Position numbers and translations under genes: made by a program. A DNA stretch of 64,000 bases from the NCBI RefSeq assembly GCF_030159595.1, contig NZ_BSKJ01000005.1, positions 62,001 through 126,000 of the forward strand, in the 5' to 3' direction. Positions 17,497 to 27,035 of the stretch are shown piece by piece. This stretch comes from Pseudomonas putida. GTDB taxonomy: Bacteria > Pseudomonadota > Gammaproteobacteria > Pseudomonadales > Pseudomonadaceae. The notes beneath the pieces are model-generated. The model worked only from the letters and a program-made list of their open reading frames with translations, did not search any database and was not told where the DNA came from. How positions within the stretch are numbered: position 1 is the first letter of the stretch; each line of letters opens with the position of its first letter.

Positions 17497-18282
17497 ATGA
17501 AGCGCATCACCTCGTCCCTGTTGTTGGGCAGCAGCCTGCTGGCCACCCTCCCCTCGCATGCAGGCGAATGGCTGCAATGGCATGGCGAAAGCCTGACCTA
17601 CCTGTACGGCAAGGACTTCAAGGTCAACCCTGATATCCAACAGACCATCACGTTCGAGCACGCCAACAAATGGAAGTACGGCGACACCTTCATGTTCGTC
17701 GACAAGATCTTCTACAACGGCAAGGCCGACCCCAGCAAAGGCGTGACCACCTACTACGGCGAGTTCAGCCCGCGCCTGTCGTTCGGCAAGATCCTTGACC
17801 AGAAGCTGGCCTTCGGCCCGATCAAGGACGTGCTGCTGGCCATGACCTACGAGCGCGGCGAAGGCGACAACGAGGCCTACCTGATCGGCCCCGGCTTCGA
17901 CCTGAACGTCCCCGGCTTCAACTATTTCACCCTGAATTTCTATGTGCGCAACACCGAGGGCAGCCGCCCGGGTGACAACGTGTGGCAGATCACCCCCGGC
18001 TGGTCCTACACCCTCCCCGTGGGCAAGTCTGACATTCTGATCGACGGCTACATGGACTGGGTCCCCGACAACGACCAGACCCGCCGTGGTACCTACCACG
18101 CCAACCTGCACTTCAACCCGCAGGTGAAGTACGACCTGGGCAAGGCGTTGAACCTGGGCGCCAAGCAGCTTTATGTGGGCTTTGAATACAGCTACTGGAA
18201 GGACAAATACGGTATCGACAGCCGCGGCAACCTGGAAAGCAACCAGAGCGTTGCCAGTGCCCTGATCAAAGTGCACTTCTAA
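17497..18282 (+). CDS. Tsx-like nucleoside channel, outer membrane protein (copy 1)
   Basis: A 261-residue outer-membrane beta-barrel protein of the nucleoside-specific channel/OmpK-like family. The signal peptide is about residues 1-22 (ends LPSHA, mature GEWLQWHG). Repeated aromatic-rich strands such as FEHANKWKYGDTFMFVDKIF and LIGPGFDLNVPGFNYF are diagnostic, and the protein ends in Phe (IKVHF), the usual barrel insertion signal. I chose ATG 17497 because the longer reading frame would add a charged non-signal tail. It probably lets purines or nucleosides through the outer membrane for the adjacent permeases. Confidence 0.9.
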   Translation: MKRITSSLLLGSSLLATLPSHAGEWLQWHGESLTYLYGKDFKVNPDIQQTITFEHANKWKYGDTFMFVDKIFYNGKADPSKGVTTYYGEFSPRLSFGKILDQKLAFGPIKDVLLAMTYERGEGDNEAYLIGPGFDLNVPGFNYFTLNFYVRNTEGSRPGDNVWQITPGWSYTLPVGKSDILIDGYMDWVPDNDQTRRGTYHANLHFNPQVKYDLGKALNLGAKQLYVGFEYSYWKDKYGIDSRGNLESNQSVASALIKVHF

Positions 18283-18634
18283 GAAACTGACCAAACGCAC
18301 AAGTTTGTACCACCCCGCTCCAGGACGGAGCACTTGAGGCGCGGCGCGCAAGCCAGTAATCTGCGCGCCCCCTCGATCAGGGCAGAACGGATTCTGCCTG
18401 CGTTTACTGACCGCTCAGTCAATGAATACGGGCGGTTGGCCAACGTGTTGCCAGCCTGAAAGACCCTTTTCATCCGTTCAGAACGAAGTCGAGCAGGAAG
18501 GTTTTGCCAACCCGGAAAAGTTGGCCCAACCCTTGCCAAACAGCTGTGGCCTATCGAAAAAAACTGACTCAAAAGACAAAAAAGCGCCAATAACGAGCGC
18601 TGACAACAGATCAATCAAGGGAGCGACACTTTCA
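18283..18634. promoter_or_regulatory. Intergenic region before second Tsx-like gene
   Basis: A 352-base gap between paralogues with no credible gene. It has a GCGCGC-rich inverted segment around 18345-18368 and a RutR-like box at 18407-18422. No TTGTRTACAA palindrome is present. Confidence 0.5.
18407..18422 (+). promoter_or_regulatory. RutR-like/purine box before second Tsx-like gene
   Basis: CTGACCGCTCAGTCAA shares TGACC-N4-AGTCA with boxes before xdhA and the purine permease. It lies 213 bases upstream of the start at 18635, so a long leader or indirect promoter geometry is implied. Confidence 0.45.
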
Positions 18635-19417
18635 ATGCGTACCATCAACAGCCTGATCCTCGCCGGCGGCCTGCTGGCCTGTGGCACCACCTTCGGCGGC
18701 GACCTGCTGCAATGGCAGAACAACAGCCTGACCTACCTGTGGGGCAAGAACTTCAAGGTCAACCCTGAGACCCAGCAGACCTTCACCTTCGAGCACGCCG
18801 ACGCGTGGAAGTACGGCGACAACTTCTTCTTCATCGACAAGATCTTCTACCAGGGCAAGAAGGACGCCAGCAACGGCCCCAACACCTACTACGGCGAGTT
18901 CAGCCCACGCCTGTCGCTCGGCAAGATCTTCGACCAGAAGCTGGAATTCGGCCCGGTCAAGGACGTGCTGCTGGCCATGACCTATGAATTTGGCGAGGGT
19001 GACACCGAGTCGTACCTGATCGGCCCAGGCTTCGACCTGGCCATCCCGGGCTTCGACTACTTCCAACTGAACTTCTACAACCGCACCACCGACGGCAGCC
19101 GCGCCGGCGACAACGTGTGGCAGATCACCCCGGTGTGGTCGTACACCATTCCGGTCGGCGATTCCGACGTGCTGATCGACGGCTTCATGGACTGGGTGGT
19201 GGACAACGACGAGAACCGTCGCGGCACCTACCAGGCCAACCTGCACTTCAACCCGCAGATCAAGTATGACCTGGGCAAGGCACTGCACCTGGGTGAGAAG
19301 CAGTTGTATGTGGGTGTGGAATATGACTACTGGAAGAACAAGTACGGCATCAAGGACAGCGATGCCTTCACGACTGACCAGAACACCATGAGCCTTCTGG
19401 TGAAAGTGCACTTCTGA
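18635..19417 (+). CDS. Tsx-like nucleoside channel, outer membrane protein (copy 2)
   Basis: A 260-residue paralogue of the preceding gene with the same architecture: a signal peptide to about residue 21 (LLACGTTFG, mature GDLLQWQ), then strands FEHADAWKYGDNFFFIDKIF and LIGPGFDLAIPGFDYF and a terminal LVKVHF. Most strands align without gaps to copy 1, so this is a tandem duplication that has diverged. ATG 18635 follows GGGAG at a rather long spacing. It differs from copy 1 in having a RutR-like box upstream, so the pair may be regulated differently. Confidence 0.9.
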   Translation: MRTINSLILAGGLLACGTTFGGDLLQWQNNSLTYLWGKNFKVNPETQQTFTFEHADAWKYGDNFFFIDKIFYQGKKDASNGPNTYYGEFSPRLSLGKIFDQKLEFGPVKDVLLAMTYEFGEGDTESYLIGPGFDLAIPGFDYFQLNFYNRTTDGSRAGDNVWQITPVWSYTIPVGDSDVLIDGFMDWVVDNDENRRGTYQANLHFNPQIKYDLGKALHLGEKQLYVGVEYDYWKNKYGIKDSDAFTTDQNTMSLLVKVHF

Positions 19418-19431
19418 TGCGCTGAAACGTG

Positions 19432-19459
19432 ACAGCGCCAAGATTTTTCAAGGCGCTGT
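19432..19459. terminator. Possible hairpin after second Tsx-like gene
   Basis: ACAGCGCC and GGCGCTGT form an 8-base stem with a 12-base AT-rich loop just after the stop. No T run follows, so the role is tentative. Confidence 0.4.
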
Positions 19460-19490
19460 TACGCTGTTATTTGTAAGACAGTTCCTACAA

Positions 19491-19799
19491 CTAAGTAAGA
19501 TCAATCTTACTTGCGTTTAAACTTGCCTTGAAAGTCAATACGACGGCACCGGGCAGCATTACGCCGAATAGCAGAAGCCCCATCTCAACCTGCCAATGTT
19601 CAAGCACGCGAAAGATGTCCAGTACCAGCATGATACTGCTGATCGTCAGCGCCAGGCCGAACATTGCACAGCACCTGTACAACGCCTCAACGCCCGCCCC
19701 TCGTAGCAGCAGCCACAGGCCTAGCGCCCCCCAGGCCATGACCGCACCCAAGTAAAGTGCCAAGTGGTACACATCGTAAGTCAACATCTTTCCGAACAT
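19491..19799 (-). CDS. Small integral membrane protein of unknown function
   Basis: A 102-residue hydrophobic protein that I do not recognise. About three membrane segments are visible: YHLALYLGAVMAWGALGLWL, CCAMFGLALTISSIMLVLDI and MGLLLFGVMLPGAVVLTF. The start at 19799 (MFGKMLTYDVYH) is supported by GGGAGGGG at good spacing. It is divergent from the LTA-synthase-like gene. Confidence 0.7.
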   Translation of the reverse strand: MFGKMLTYDVYHLALYLGAVMAWGALGLWLLLRGAGVEALYRCCAMFGLALTISSIMLVLDIFRVLEHWQVEMGLLLFGVMLPGAVVLTFKASLNASKIDLT

Positions 19800-19951
19800 G
19801 ATTTCCCCTCCCACGCTGTAGGAAAAAACAAAGTACTGACTATAGGTGTGACATTCCACTCAGACACTGCGAATTTTTGACAAAATTTTTGCACTTTCCC
19901 CTCTAAGCTGCTTGGATTCACGCACCCAAAAAAAGAAAACAGGCCTACTTA

Positions 19952-21907
19952 ATGCGCACGCCCCTCGCCTCACCATGGCGGTATCTTCTGTTAGTTTGCT
20001 CACTCTGGTTCGGCATCTTCCTGCTGACCCGCCTGGTATTGCTGGTCACCCATCTGGATGAAGTACATGGCGACTACGTCTCATTGTTCTTCAGTGGTGC
20101 CCTGTACGACCTGAGCTTCCTCACCTACGCCGCCCTGCCGCTGGGGCTGTACCTGGCGCTGTGCCCGGCAGCCTTGTGGCGCACACGCATGCATCGCCGG
20201 CTGATGGGCGGGGTACTGGTCATCAGCCTGTTCGTGATGCTGTTCGTCGCGGTGGCCGAGTGGCTGTTCTGGGACGAGTTCGGTGTGCGCTTCAACTTCA
20301 TCGCGGTCGACTACCTGGTGTACTCCAAGGAAGTACTGGACAACATCCGCGAGTCGTACCCCTTGCCAACCCTGCTGGGCAGTATTGCCGTCGTCGCCGT
20401 GCTGCTTGCCCTGGTCTTGCGCAAGCCCCTGGCGCAAGCGCTTGCAGCGCCTGGTCTGACCTTGCGCCAGCGCCTTGGCGGCATTGCCGTGCTGGCGTTA
20501 CTAGGCGGCCTGAGTGTGTTGTTGGTCGACCAACAGTTCCCACGCGGCCAAGGCGGCAACGCCTACCAGCGCGAACTGGCCAGCAACGGCCCCTACCAGT
20601 TCTTTGCCGCGTTCCGCAACAACGAACTCGACTATACCCAGTTCTACGCCACCCTCGACGCCAATGAAGCCGGTGCGCAGATGCATCAGGAACTGGCCGA
20701 GCCCAATGCCCGGTTCCAGGCCAGCGAGCCCGAGGATATCCGCCGCCACATCACCGCCAGCGGCGAACCACGCAAACCGAACATCATCCTCGTCACCATC
20801 GAAAGCTTCAGCGCCAAGTACATGGGCAGCAACGGCGACCCACGCAACCTCACGCCCAACCTGGACGCCCTACGCCGCGAAAGCCTGTACTTCAACAACT
20901 TCTACGCCACCGGCACCCGCACCGACCGGGGCCTGGAAGCCATCACTCTGTCGATTCCGCCAACACCAGGCCGCTCCATCGTCAAACGCATTGGCCGTGA
21001 AAGCGGCTACGGCAGCCTGGGCCAGCAACTGGCCGCCGTCGGCTATGACCCCGTGTTCGTCTACGGCGGGCGCGGCTACTTCGACAACATGAATGCCTTC
21101 TTCAGCGGCAACGGCTACCGCATCGTCGACCAAAGCAGCGTGGATGAAAGCGAAATCGGCTTCAAGAATGCCTGGGGCATGGCCGATGAAGACTTGTACC
21201 GGCAGGCCCTGAAACTGGCCGATGCCGACCATGCCAAGCAGCAGCCGTTCTTGCTGCAACTGATGACCACCTCCAACCACCGCCCTTACACCTACCCGGA
21301 CGGCCGTATCGACATCCCCTCGGGTGAAGGCCGTGAAGGCGCGGTGAAGTACACCGACCATGCCATCGCGCAGTTCCTGCGCGAAGCCAAGGGCAAGCCG
21401 TGGTTCGACAATACCCTGTTCGTGTTCGTGGCCGACCACACCGCCGGAAGCGCCGGCGTCGAAGACCTGCCGGTGAACAATTATCAGATCCCGCTGTGGA
21501 TCTACGCCCCCAAACTGATCGCCCCGCGCGAGGACGCGCAACTGGCCAGCCAGATCGACCTTGCACCGACCTTGCTTGGCCTGCTGAATCTCAGCTACAC
21601 CTCGACCTTCTTCGGCCGTGACCTGCTACGCGAAGAGAGCTTGCCGCCACGCGTACTGATCGGTAACTACCAGCACCTGGGCCTGTTCGACGGTAAGGAC
21701 CTGGCGATCCTCAGCCCGCGCGGCGGCATGCGCGTGCACCAGGATGCACTGGGCAACAGCCGGGAAATGACTGCCAGTACCGACAACCCGCTGGTACGCA
21801 GGGCCATCGCCTACTACCAAAGTGCAGCCAACGATTTCAGCAAAGGCCTACTCGCCTGGAAGCCCGCAGCCGGCGATGAGGAAAAAGGCGTGGCCGTCAG
21901 CCCCTGA
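19952..21907 (+). CDS. LTA synthase/sulfatase-family membrane phosphotransferase
   Basis: A 651-residue inner-membrane protein. Roughly five N-terminal membrane helices (residues 1-175) precede a periplasmic alkaline-phosphatase-superfamily domain of the LtaS/OpgB type. Metal/catalytic motifs are [13 protein letters not shown] (Glu ligand), [11 protein letters not shown] (candidate nucleophilic Thr) and [13 protein letters not shown] (Asp-His ligands). In Gram-negatives this family typically transfers phosphoglycerol or phosphoethanolamine to envelope glycans. The exact acceptor cannot be told. The 3' end overlaps the convergent DUF808 gene by 11 bases. Confidence 0.88.
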   Translation: MRTPLASPWRYLLLVCSLWFGIFLLTRLVLLVTHLDEVHGDYVSLFFSGALYDLSFLTYAALPLGLYLALCPAALWRTRMHRRLMGGVLVISLFVMLFVAVAEWLFWDEFGVRFNFIAVDYLVYSKEVLDNIRESYPLPTLLGSIAVVAVLLALVLRKPLAQALAAPGLTLRQRLGGIAVLALLGGLSVLLVDQQFPRGQGGNAYQRELASNGPYQFFAAFRNNELDYTQFYATLDANEAGAQMHQELAEPNARFQASEPEDIRRHITASGEPRKPNIILVTIESFSAKYMGSNGDPRNLTPNLDALRRESLYFNNFYATGTRTDRGLEAITLSIPPTPGRSIVKRIGRESGYGSLGQQLAAVGYDPVFVYGGRGYFDNMNAFFSGNGYRIVDQSSVDESEIGFKNAWGMADEDLYRQALKLADADHAKQQPFLLQLMTTSNHRPYTYPDGRIDIPSGEGREGAVKYTDHAIAQFLREAKGKPWFDNTLFVFVADHTAGSAGVEDLPVNNYQIPLWIYAPKLIAPREDAQLASQIDLAPTLLGLLNLSYTSTFFGRDLLREESLPPRVLIGNYQHLGLFDGKDLAILSPRGGMRVHQDALGNSREMTASTDNPLVRRAIAYYQSAANDFSKGLLAWKPAAGDEEKGVAVSP

Positions 21908-22805
21908 CGGCGCGCCAAATCCTGGAGACCACGCTGACCACCGCGAGCACCACGGCACCGGCCACCACCCCGGCCACACCGTTGAGCAGCGCCCCGGTCA
22001 GCGCACCACCGCGCCCCTCGCTGAACGCCTCGATGGCGTGATGCAGGGGCGCAATGCCATGCACCAGAATCCCGCCGCCCACCAGAAACATCGCCGCCGT
22101 GCCAATCACCGACAGGCTCTTCATCATGTACGGCGCTGCCTGCAGGATGCCGTTACCCAACACCTGAGCCAGACGCGAAGCCTTCTGGGTCATCCACAAC
22201 CCCAGGTCATCCAGCTTGACGATACCGGCCACCAACCCGTAAACGCCGATGGTCATGACAATGGCAATGCCCGACAGCACGATAATCTGTTGGGACAGCG
22301 GCGCGTCAGCCACGGTGCCCAAGGTGATGGCGATAATTTCCGCCGAAAGGATGAAGTCGGTGCGCACCGCCCCCTTGATCTTGGTTTTCTCGAACGCCAC
22401 CAGGTCGACATTGGCATCGGCCACCGCCTCTTTACGCGCCTCGTGTTCGGCGTCATCTTCAGCCTTGCTGTGCAAGAACTTGTGCGCCAGCTTTTCAAAG
22501 CCTTCGAAGCACAGGTAGGCACCGCCCACCATCAGCAGCGGCGTCACTGCCCAAGGAACGAACGCGCTGATCAACAGCGCCGCCGGTACCAGGATGGCCT
22601 TGTTCACCATCGAGCCCTTGGCAACCGCCCACACCACCGGGATTTCGCGCTCGGCACGCACGCCGGTGACCTGCTGGGCGTTCAACGCCAGGTCGTCGCC
22701 CAGCACGCCCGCGGTTTTTTTCGCCGCCACCTTGGTCATTACCGAGACGTCATCAAGCACCGTGGCGATGTCGTCGATCAGCACCAGTAGACTGCTTCCT
22801 GCCAT
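21897..22805 (-). CDS. DUF808 family inner-membrane protein (YedI-like)
   Basis: A 302-residue protein beginning [20 protein letters not shown] and containing [20 protein letters not shown], the conserved DUF808 start. Several membrane segments follow ([19 protein letters not shown], and helices near residues 165-290). Function in this family is unknown. It is divergent from the TetR gene, which begins 132 bases away. Confidence 0.88.
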   Translation of the reverse strand: MAGSSLLVLIDDIATVLDDVSVMTKVAAKKTAGVLGDDLALNAQQVTGVRAEREIPVVWAVAKGSMVNKAILVPAALLISAFVPWAVTPLLMVGGAYLCFEGFEKLAHKFLHSKAEDDAEHEARKEAVADANVDLVAFEKTKIKGAVRTDFILSAEIIAITLGTVADAPLSQQIIVLSGIAIVMTIGVYGLVAGIVKLDDLGLWMTQKASRLAQVLGNGILQAAPYMMKSLSVIGTAAMFLVGGGILVHGIAPLHHAIEAFSEGRGGALTGALLNGVAGVVAGAVVLAVVSVVSRIWRAVRG

Positions 22806-22937
22806 GTTTGCCTGTATCCAGATGAGTGTGTGCCACGGATTCTAGCCCAAAGCCGCTGCCTTGAGCGCCCGTCGAGCGCGGTGCTACCATGCCCGATCCC
22901 TCATAGAGGTGGCCAGACACGAGGAAGATCCCTGACC

Positions 22938-23549
22938 ATGAGCACCATTCGCGAGCGCAACAAGGAACTGATCCTGCGCGCGGCCAGCGAGGAATTCGCC
23001 GACAAGGGCTTCGCCGCCACCAAGACCAGCGATATCGCGGCCAAGGCCGGCCTGCCCAAGCCGAACGTGTATTACTACTTCAAGTCCAAGGACAACCTCT
23101 ACCGCGAGGTCCTGGAAAGCATCATCGCGCCGATCATGCAGGCATCCACGCCATTCAATGCCGACGGCGACCCCAAGGAAGTGCTGAGTTCATACATTCG
23201 TTCGAAGATCCGCATTTCGCGCGACCTGCCGCACGCCTCCAAGGTGTTCGCCAGCGAAATCATGCATGGCGCCCCGCACCTGTCGCCGAACCAGGTAGAG
23301 CAGTTGAACGAGCAGGCCCGGCACAACATCGAGTGCATCCAGCGCTGGATCGACTGCGGGCAGATCGCCCACGTGGATGCGCATCACCTGATGTTCAGCA
23401 TCTGGGCGGCGACACAGACGTATGCGGATTTCGACTGGCAGATTTCTGCGGTGACCGGTAAGGCAAAGCTGGCCGATAGCGATTATGACGCGGCGGCCGA
23501 GACCATTATCCGCATGGTGTTGAAAGGTTGTGAGCCTGAGGCAGCCTGA
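22938..23549 (+). CDS. RutR-like TetR-family regulator
   Basis: A 203-residue TetR repressor. The HTH (about residues 25-55) is TKTSDIAAKAGLPKPNVYYY with FKSKDNLYREVL. The ligand-binding part closely resembles RutR, the uracil-responsive regulator of pyrimidine and purine catabolic genes (ISRDLPHASKVFASEIMHGA, HHLMFSIWAATQTYADFDWQ, AVTGKAKLADSDYDAAAETI). The start is ATG 22938 after GGAAGA. Boxes resembling the remembered E. coli RutR site TTGACCAnnTGGTCAA occur before several purine genes here, so it is my candidate regulator for them. It may instead respond to another pyrimidine or purine metabolite. Confidence 0.85.
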   Translation: MSTIRERNKELILRAASEEFADKGFAATKTSDIAAKAGLPKPNVYYYFKSKDNLYREVLESIIAPIMQASTPFNADGDPKEVLSSYIRSKIRISRDLPHASKVFASEIMHGAPHLSPNQVEQLNEQARHNIECIQRWIDCGQIAHVDAHHLMFSIWAATQTYADFDWQISAVTGKAKLADSDYDAAAETIIRMVLKGCEPEAA

Positions 23550-23568
23550 ACCTCGACGTTGGCTTCGT

Positions 23569-23645
23569 CGCGGGCAAGCCCGCTCCCACAGGATCACCAC
23601 ATGCCTGAAGATTGTGGAGAACCTGTGGGAGCGGGCTTGCCCGCG
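23569..23645. repeat. Inverted pair of REP elements
   Basis: A 24-base REP at 23569-23592 is repeated in exact reverse complement at 23622-23645, with 29 bases between. It separates the convergent TetR and GlcG-like genes, a usual place for such pairs. Confidence 0.9.
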
Positions 23646-23671
23646 AATAGGCCCATACAGGCAATAGAGAT

Positions 23672-24112
23672 TTAGGCAGCTACTCCAGCATCCGCCCGCA
23701 ACCCGACCTCCTCGATCGCACTGATCGCGCACTGCTCGTCAATATCCGACGTATCCCCGCTGATCCCGACAGCACCCAGCACCTTGCCGTCCTGATCACG
23801 AATCAGCACCCCACCCGGCGCCGGCACCACCGGCCGTTCACCCATCCCGTTCAACGCGGCAAAAAACGCCGGCCGCTGCTGCGCATCCAGTGCCAGCAGT
23901 CGCGAGCCCTTACCCAGGGCAATTGCACCCCAGGCTTTGCCCGTGGCCACCTCAGGCCGGATCAGGCTGGCGCCATCCTCCCGTTGCAACGCCAGCAGGT
24001 GCCCGCCGGCATCCAGCACCGCCACGGTCAGCGGCGCGGCATTGATGTTGCGGCCCGCCGCCAGCGCGGCATTCACCAGGCTGACAGCGACTTTCAGGTT
24101 CAAGACGTTCAT
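23672..24112 (-). CDS. GlcG/HbpS-like (DUF336) protein
   Basis: A 146-residue protein of the GlcG/HbpS family (ALAAGRNINAAPLTVAVLDA, GGHLLALQREDGASL, GGVLIRDQDGKVLGAVGISG). These small proteins often sit beside glycolate/glyoxylate genes or bind haem or small ligands. The start at 24112 follows AGAGGA. It is divergent from gcl, with two TTGTATACAA sites between them, so it is probably co-regulated with the glyoxylate branch. The biochemical role is unknown. Confidence 0.85.
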   Translation of the reverse strand: MNVLNLKVAVSLVNAALAAGRNINAAPLTVAVLDAGGHLLALQREDGASLIRPEVATGKAWGAIALGKGSRLLALDAQQRPAFFAALNGMGERPVVPAPGGVLIRDQDGKVLGAVGISGDTSDIDEQCAISAIEEVGLRADAGVAA

Positions 24113-24194
24113 GGAAAGGTCCTCTTCTTGTTGTGAGAAGCCCTGAGGGCAGTTGAAAACCGATAGAACAAATAGAACACAACGAGATGTATTT

Positions 24195-24204
24195 TTGTAT
24201 ACAA
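24195..24204. promoter_or_regulatory. TTGTATACAA operator, GlcG-like side
   Basis: A perfect palindrome in TTTTTGTATACAATATTTTG, 83 bases upstream of the GlcG-like start and 140 bases from the matching site before gcl. Confidence 0.6.
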
Positions 24205-24289
24205 TATTTTGAAACGATCGTATGCGATGGCGCAAATCGCCGTTTTCACGGGCGCTCTGGCGAAAGCCAGCTTAGCCGATGAAAACCCA

Positions 24290-24319
24290 TTGACCTGAGC
24301 CGTCAGGCGTGAATACACT
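24290..24319 (+). promoter_or_regulatory. Candidate sigma-70 promoter of gcl
   Basis: TTGACC (24290-24295) and TACACT (24314-24319) are separated by 18 bases. The TTGTATACAA operator at 24335-24344 would then lie just after the transcription start, a classic repression position. Confidence 0.45.
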
Positions 24320-24334
24320 CTGTCGCAACGCAAG

Positions 24335-24344
24335 TTGTATACAA
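24335..24344. promoter_or_regulatory. TTGTATACAA operator before gcl
   Basis: A perfect palindrome ending 25 bases before the gcl ATG and just downstream of the candidate promoter. Confidence 0.65.
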
Positions 24345-24369
24345 TTACAAAATCGATGAGGCACAAACC

Positions 24370-26145
24370 ATGAGCAAAATGAGAGCAATCGATGCAGCCG
24401 TTCTGGTCATGCGCCGTGAAGGTGTAGATACCGCGTTCGGCATCCCGGGGGCTGCCATCAACCCGTTGTACTCGGCCCTGAAGAAAGTCGGTGGCATCGA
24501 TCACGTCCTCGCTCGTCACGTCGAAGGTGCCTCGCACATGGCCGAGGGTTACACCCGTGCCAATCCAGGCAACATCGGTGTGTGCATCGGCACTTCCGGC
24601 CCGGCCGGCACCGACATGGTCACCGGCCTGTACAGCGCCTCGGCCGACTCCATCCCGATCCTCTGCATCACCGGCCAGGCACCGCGTGCCCGCCTGCACA
24701 AGGAAGACTTCCAGGCCGTCGACATCACCAGCATCGTCAAGCCGGTGACCAAGTGGGCGACCACTGTTCTGGAGCCGGGCCAAGTGCCTTACGCCTTCCA
24801 GAAGGCCTTCTACGAAATGCGCACCGGCCGCCCAGGCCCGGTGCTGATCGACCTGCCGTTCGACGTGCAGATGGCCGAAATCGAATTCGACATCGACGCC
24901 TACGAGCCGCTGGCCGTCAACAAGCCTTCCGCCACCCGCGTACAGGCTGAAAAAGCCCTGGCCCTGCTCAATGACGCCGAGCGCCCACTGCTGGTAGCCG
25001 GTGGCGGCATCATCAACGCCGACGCCAGCGACAAGCTGGTCGAGTTTGCCGAACTGACCGGCGTGCCAGTGATCCCGACCCTGATGGGCTGGGGCACCAT
25101 CCCGGACGACCACGAGCTGATGGTCGGCATGGTCGGCCTGCAGACCTCGCACCGCTACGGCAACGCCACCCTGCTGAAATCCGACCTGGTATTTGGTATC
25201 GGTAACCGCTGGGCCAACCGCCACACCGGCTCGGTCGACGTCTACACCGAAGGCCGCAAGTTCGTGCATGTGGACATCGAACCGACCCAGATCGGCCGTG
25301 TGTTCACCCCGGACCTGGGTATCGTTTCCGACGCCGGCAAGGCGCTGGACGTGTTCCTGGAAGTGGCCCGCGAGTGGAAAGCCGCCGGCAAGCTGCAGTG
25401 CCGCAAGGCCTGGCTGGAAGACTGCCAGCAGCGCAAAGCCAGCCTGCAGCGCAAGACCCACTTCGACAACGTGCCGGTCAAGCCGCAGCGCGTGTACGAA
25501 GAGATGAACCAGGTATTCGGCAAGGACACCACCTACGTCAGCACCATCGGTCTGTCGCAGATCGCTGGCGCGCAGTTCCTGCATGTGTACAAGCCACGCC
25601 ACTGGATCAACTGCGGCCAGGCCGGCCCGCTGGGCTGGACCATCCCTGCTGCGCTGGGCGTAGTCAAAGCCGATCCTAAGCGCAAGGTTGTCGCGCTGTC
25701 GGGTGACTACGACTTCCAGTTCATGATTGAAGAACTGGCCGTGGGCGCGCAGTTCAACCTGCCGTACGTCCATGTGCTGGTAAACAACGCCTACCTGGGC
25801 CTGATCCGTCAGGCGCAGCGTGGCTTCGACATGGATTACTGTGTACAACTGGCGTTCGAGAACATCAACTCGACCGAAGCCGCCACCTACGGTGTCGACC
25901 ACGTTGCCGTGGTCGAAGGCCTGGGCTGCAAGGCCATCCGTGTGTTCGAGCCGGCCGAGATCGCCCCTGCCCTGCTCAAGGCACAGAAAATGGCCGAAGA
26001 GCTCCGCGTGCCGGTCGTGGTCGAAATCATTCTTGAGCGTGTGACCAACATTTCCATGGGCACCGAGATCAACGCGGTCAACGAGTTCGAAGACCTGGCC
26101 CTGGTCGGTAACGACGCGCCAACCGCCATCTCGATGCTGGACTGA
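24370..26145 (+). CDS. gcl: Glyoxylate carboligase (tartronate-semialdehyde synthase)
   Basis: A 591-residue ThDP enzyme that condenses two glyoxylates to tartronate semialdehyde and CO2. The N-terminal domain has [16 protein letters not shown] and [15 protein letters not shown]. The usual ThDP-activating Glu is replaced by the Gcl-typical hydrophobic context. The ThDP/Mg site in the C-terminal third is [19 protein letters not shown]...[10 protein letters not shown]. It uses glyoxylate released by AllA and leads the cluster gcl-hyi-glxR. Confidence 0.97.
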   Translation: MSKMRAIDAAVLVMRREGVDTAFGIPGAAINPLYSALKKVGGIDHVLARHVEGASHMAEGYTRANPGNIGVCIGTSGPAGTDMVTGLYSASADSIPILCITGQAPRARLHKEDFQAVDITSIVKPVTKWATTVLEPGQVPYAFQKAFYEMRTGRPGPVLIDLPFDVQMAEIEFDIDAYEPLAVNKPSATRVQAEKALALLNDAERPLLVAGGGIINADASDKLVEFAELTGVPVIPTLMGWGTIPDDHELMVGMVGLQTSHRYGNATLLKSDLVFGIGNRWANRHTGSVDVYTEGRKFVHVDIEPTQIGRVFTPDLGIVSDAGKALDVFLEVAREWKAAGKLQCRKAWLEDCQQRKASLQRKTHFDNVPVKPQRVYEEMNQVFGKDTTYVSTIGLSQIAGAQFLHVYKPRHWINCGQAGPLGWTIPAALGVVKADPKRKVVALSGDYDFQFMIEELAVGAQFNLPYVHVLVNNAYLGLIRQAQRGFDMDYCVQLAFENINSTEAATYGVDHVAVVEGLGCKAIRVFEPAEIAPALLKAQKMAEELRVPVVVEIILERVTNISMGTEINAVNEFEDLALVGNDAPTAISMLD

Positions 26146-26154
26146 TCGCCTGAC

Positions 26155-26177
26155 GCCCCCAGGCTTACCCTGGGGGC
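26155..26177 (+). other. Intercistronic hairpin between gcl and hyi
   Basis: GCCCCCAGG and CCTGGGGGC form a perfect 9-base stem around CTTAC, 10 bases after the gcl stop. There is only CTT after it, so partial termination or 3'-end protection of gcl mRNA is more likely than full termination. Confidence 0.6.
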
Positions 26178-26199
26178 CTTCAACGCAAGGAGACAACCC

Positions 26200-26982
26200 A
26201 TGCCTCGCTTCGCTGCCAACTTGTCCATGCTGTTCACCGAACAGGACTTCCTGGCCCGCTTCAAGGCTGCCGCCGATGCTGGTTTCAGCGGCGTCGAATA
26301 CCTGTTCCCGTACGACTTCAGCGCAGCCGAAATCAAGCAGCAACTGGAAGCCAACGGCCTGACCCAGGTGCTGTTCAACCTGCCCGCTGGCGACTGGGCC
26401 AAAGGTGAGCGTGGCATCACTTGCCACCCTGACCGCATCGAAGAATTCCGCGCCGGTGTCGACAAGGCCATCGAGTACGCCAAGCTGCTGGGCAACACCC
26501 AGGTCAACGCCCTGGCCGGCATTCGTCCGCAAGGCCCGGATTGCGCCACCGTGCGCAAGACCTTCGTCGAAAACCTGCGCTACGCCGCCGACAAGCTCAA
26601 GGCCGCCGGTATCCGCCTGGTCATGGAAATGATCAACACCCGCGACATCCCGGGCTTCTACCTGAACACCACCCAGCAGGCCCTGGAAATCCAGGCCGAG
26701 GTGGGCAGCGACAACCTGTTCCTGCAGTACGACATCTACCACATGCAGATCATGGAAGGAGACCTGGCTCGCACCCTGGAAACCAACCTGCAGCTGATCA
26801 ACCACATCCAGCTGGCCGACAACCCCGGCCGGAACGAGCCTGGTACTGGCGAGATCAACTACCGCTTCCTGTTCGAGCACCTGGACCGCATTGGCTACCC
26901 GGGCTGGATCGGCGCGGAGTACAAGCCCAAGACCACCACCGAAGCAGGCCTGGGCTGGCTGAAGACGCACAACGCAATCTGA
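26200..26982 (+). CDS. hyi: Hydroxypyruvate isomerase
   Basis: A 260-residue TIM-barrel enzyme interconverting tartronate semialdehyde and hydroxypyruvate. Typical stretches are MPRFAANLSMLFTEQDFLAR, VEYLFPYDF, LVMEMINTRDIPGFYL with the metal-binding Glu, and YDIYHMQIMEGDL with Asp/His ligands. It starts 54 bases after gcl, with an AAGGAG ribosome site. Confidence 0.96.
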   Translation: MPRFAANLSMLFTEQDFLARFKAAADAGFSGVEYLFPYDFSAAEIKQQLEANGLTQVLFNLPAGDWAKGERGITCHPDRIEEFRAGVDKAIEYAKLLGNTQVNALAGIRPQGPDCATVRKTFVENLRYAADKLKAAGIRLVMEMINTRDIPGFYLNTTQQALEIQAEVGSDNLFLQYDIYHMQIMEGDLARTLETNLQLINHIQLADNPGRNEPGTGEINYRFLFEHLDRIGYPGWIGAEYKPKTTTEAGLGWLKTHNAI

Positions 26983-27035
26983 ACAAGCCGGGCGCACCGC
27001 GCCTGATGTGAACAAATACAAAGAGGCACATTCTC

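Noticed and set aside
18422..18634. N-terminal extension of the second Tsx-like protein
   Set aside because: The extra 71 residues are charged and precede a perfect signal peptide starting at 18635.
24290..24307. TTGACC...GTCAGG before gcl as another RutR-like box
   Set aside because: The spacing between half-sites is larger than in the other boxes. It is better explained as a -35 hexamer.
24109..27021. Very long open frame (970 codons) on the minus strand opposite gcl-hyi
   Set aside because: It is antisense to clearly conserved enzymes. Its translation is Gly/Val/His/Gln-rich low-complexity, as expected for the mirror frame of GC-rich genes.
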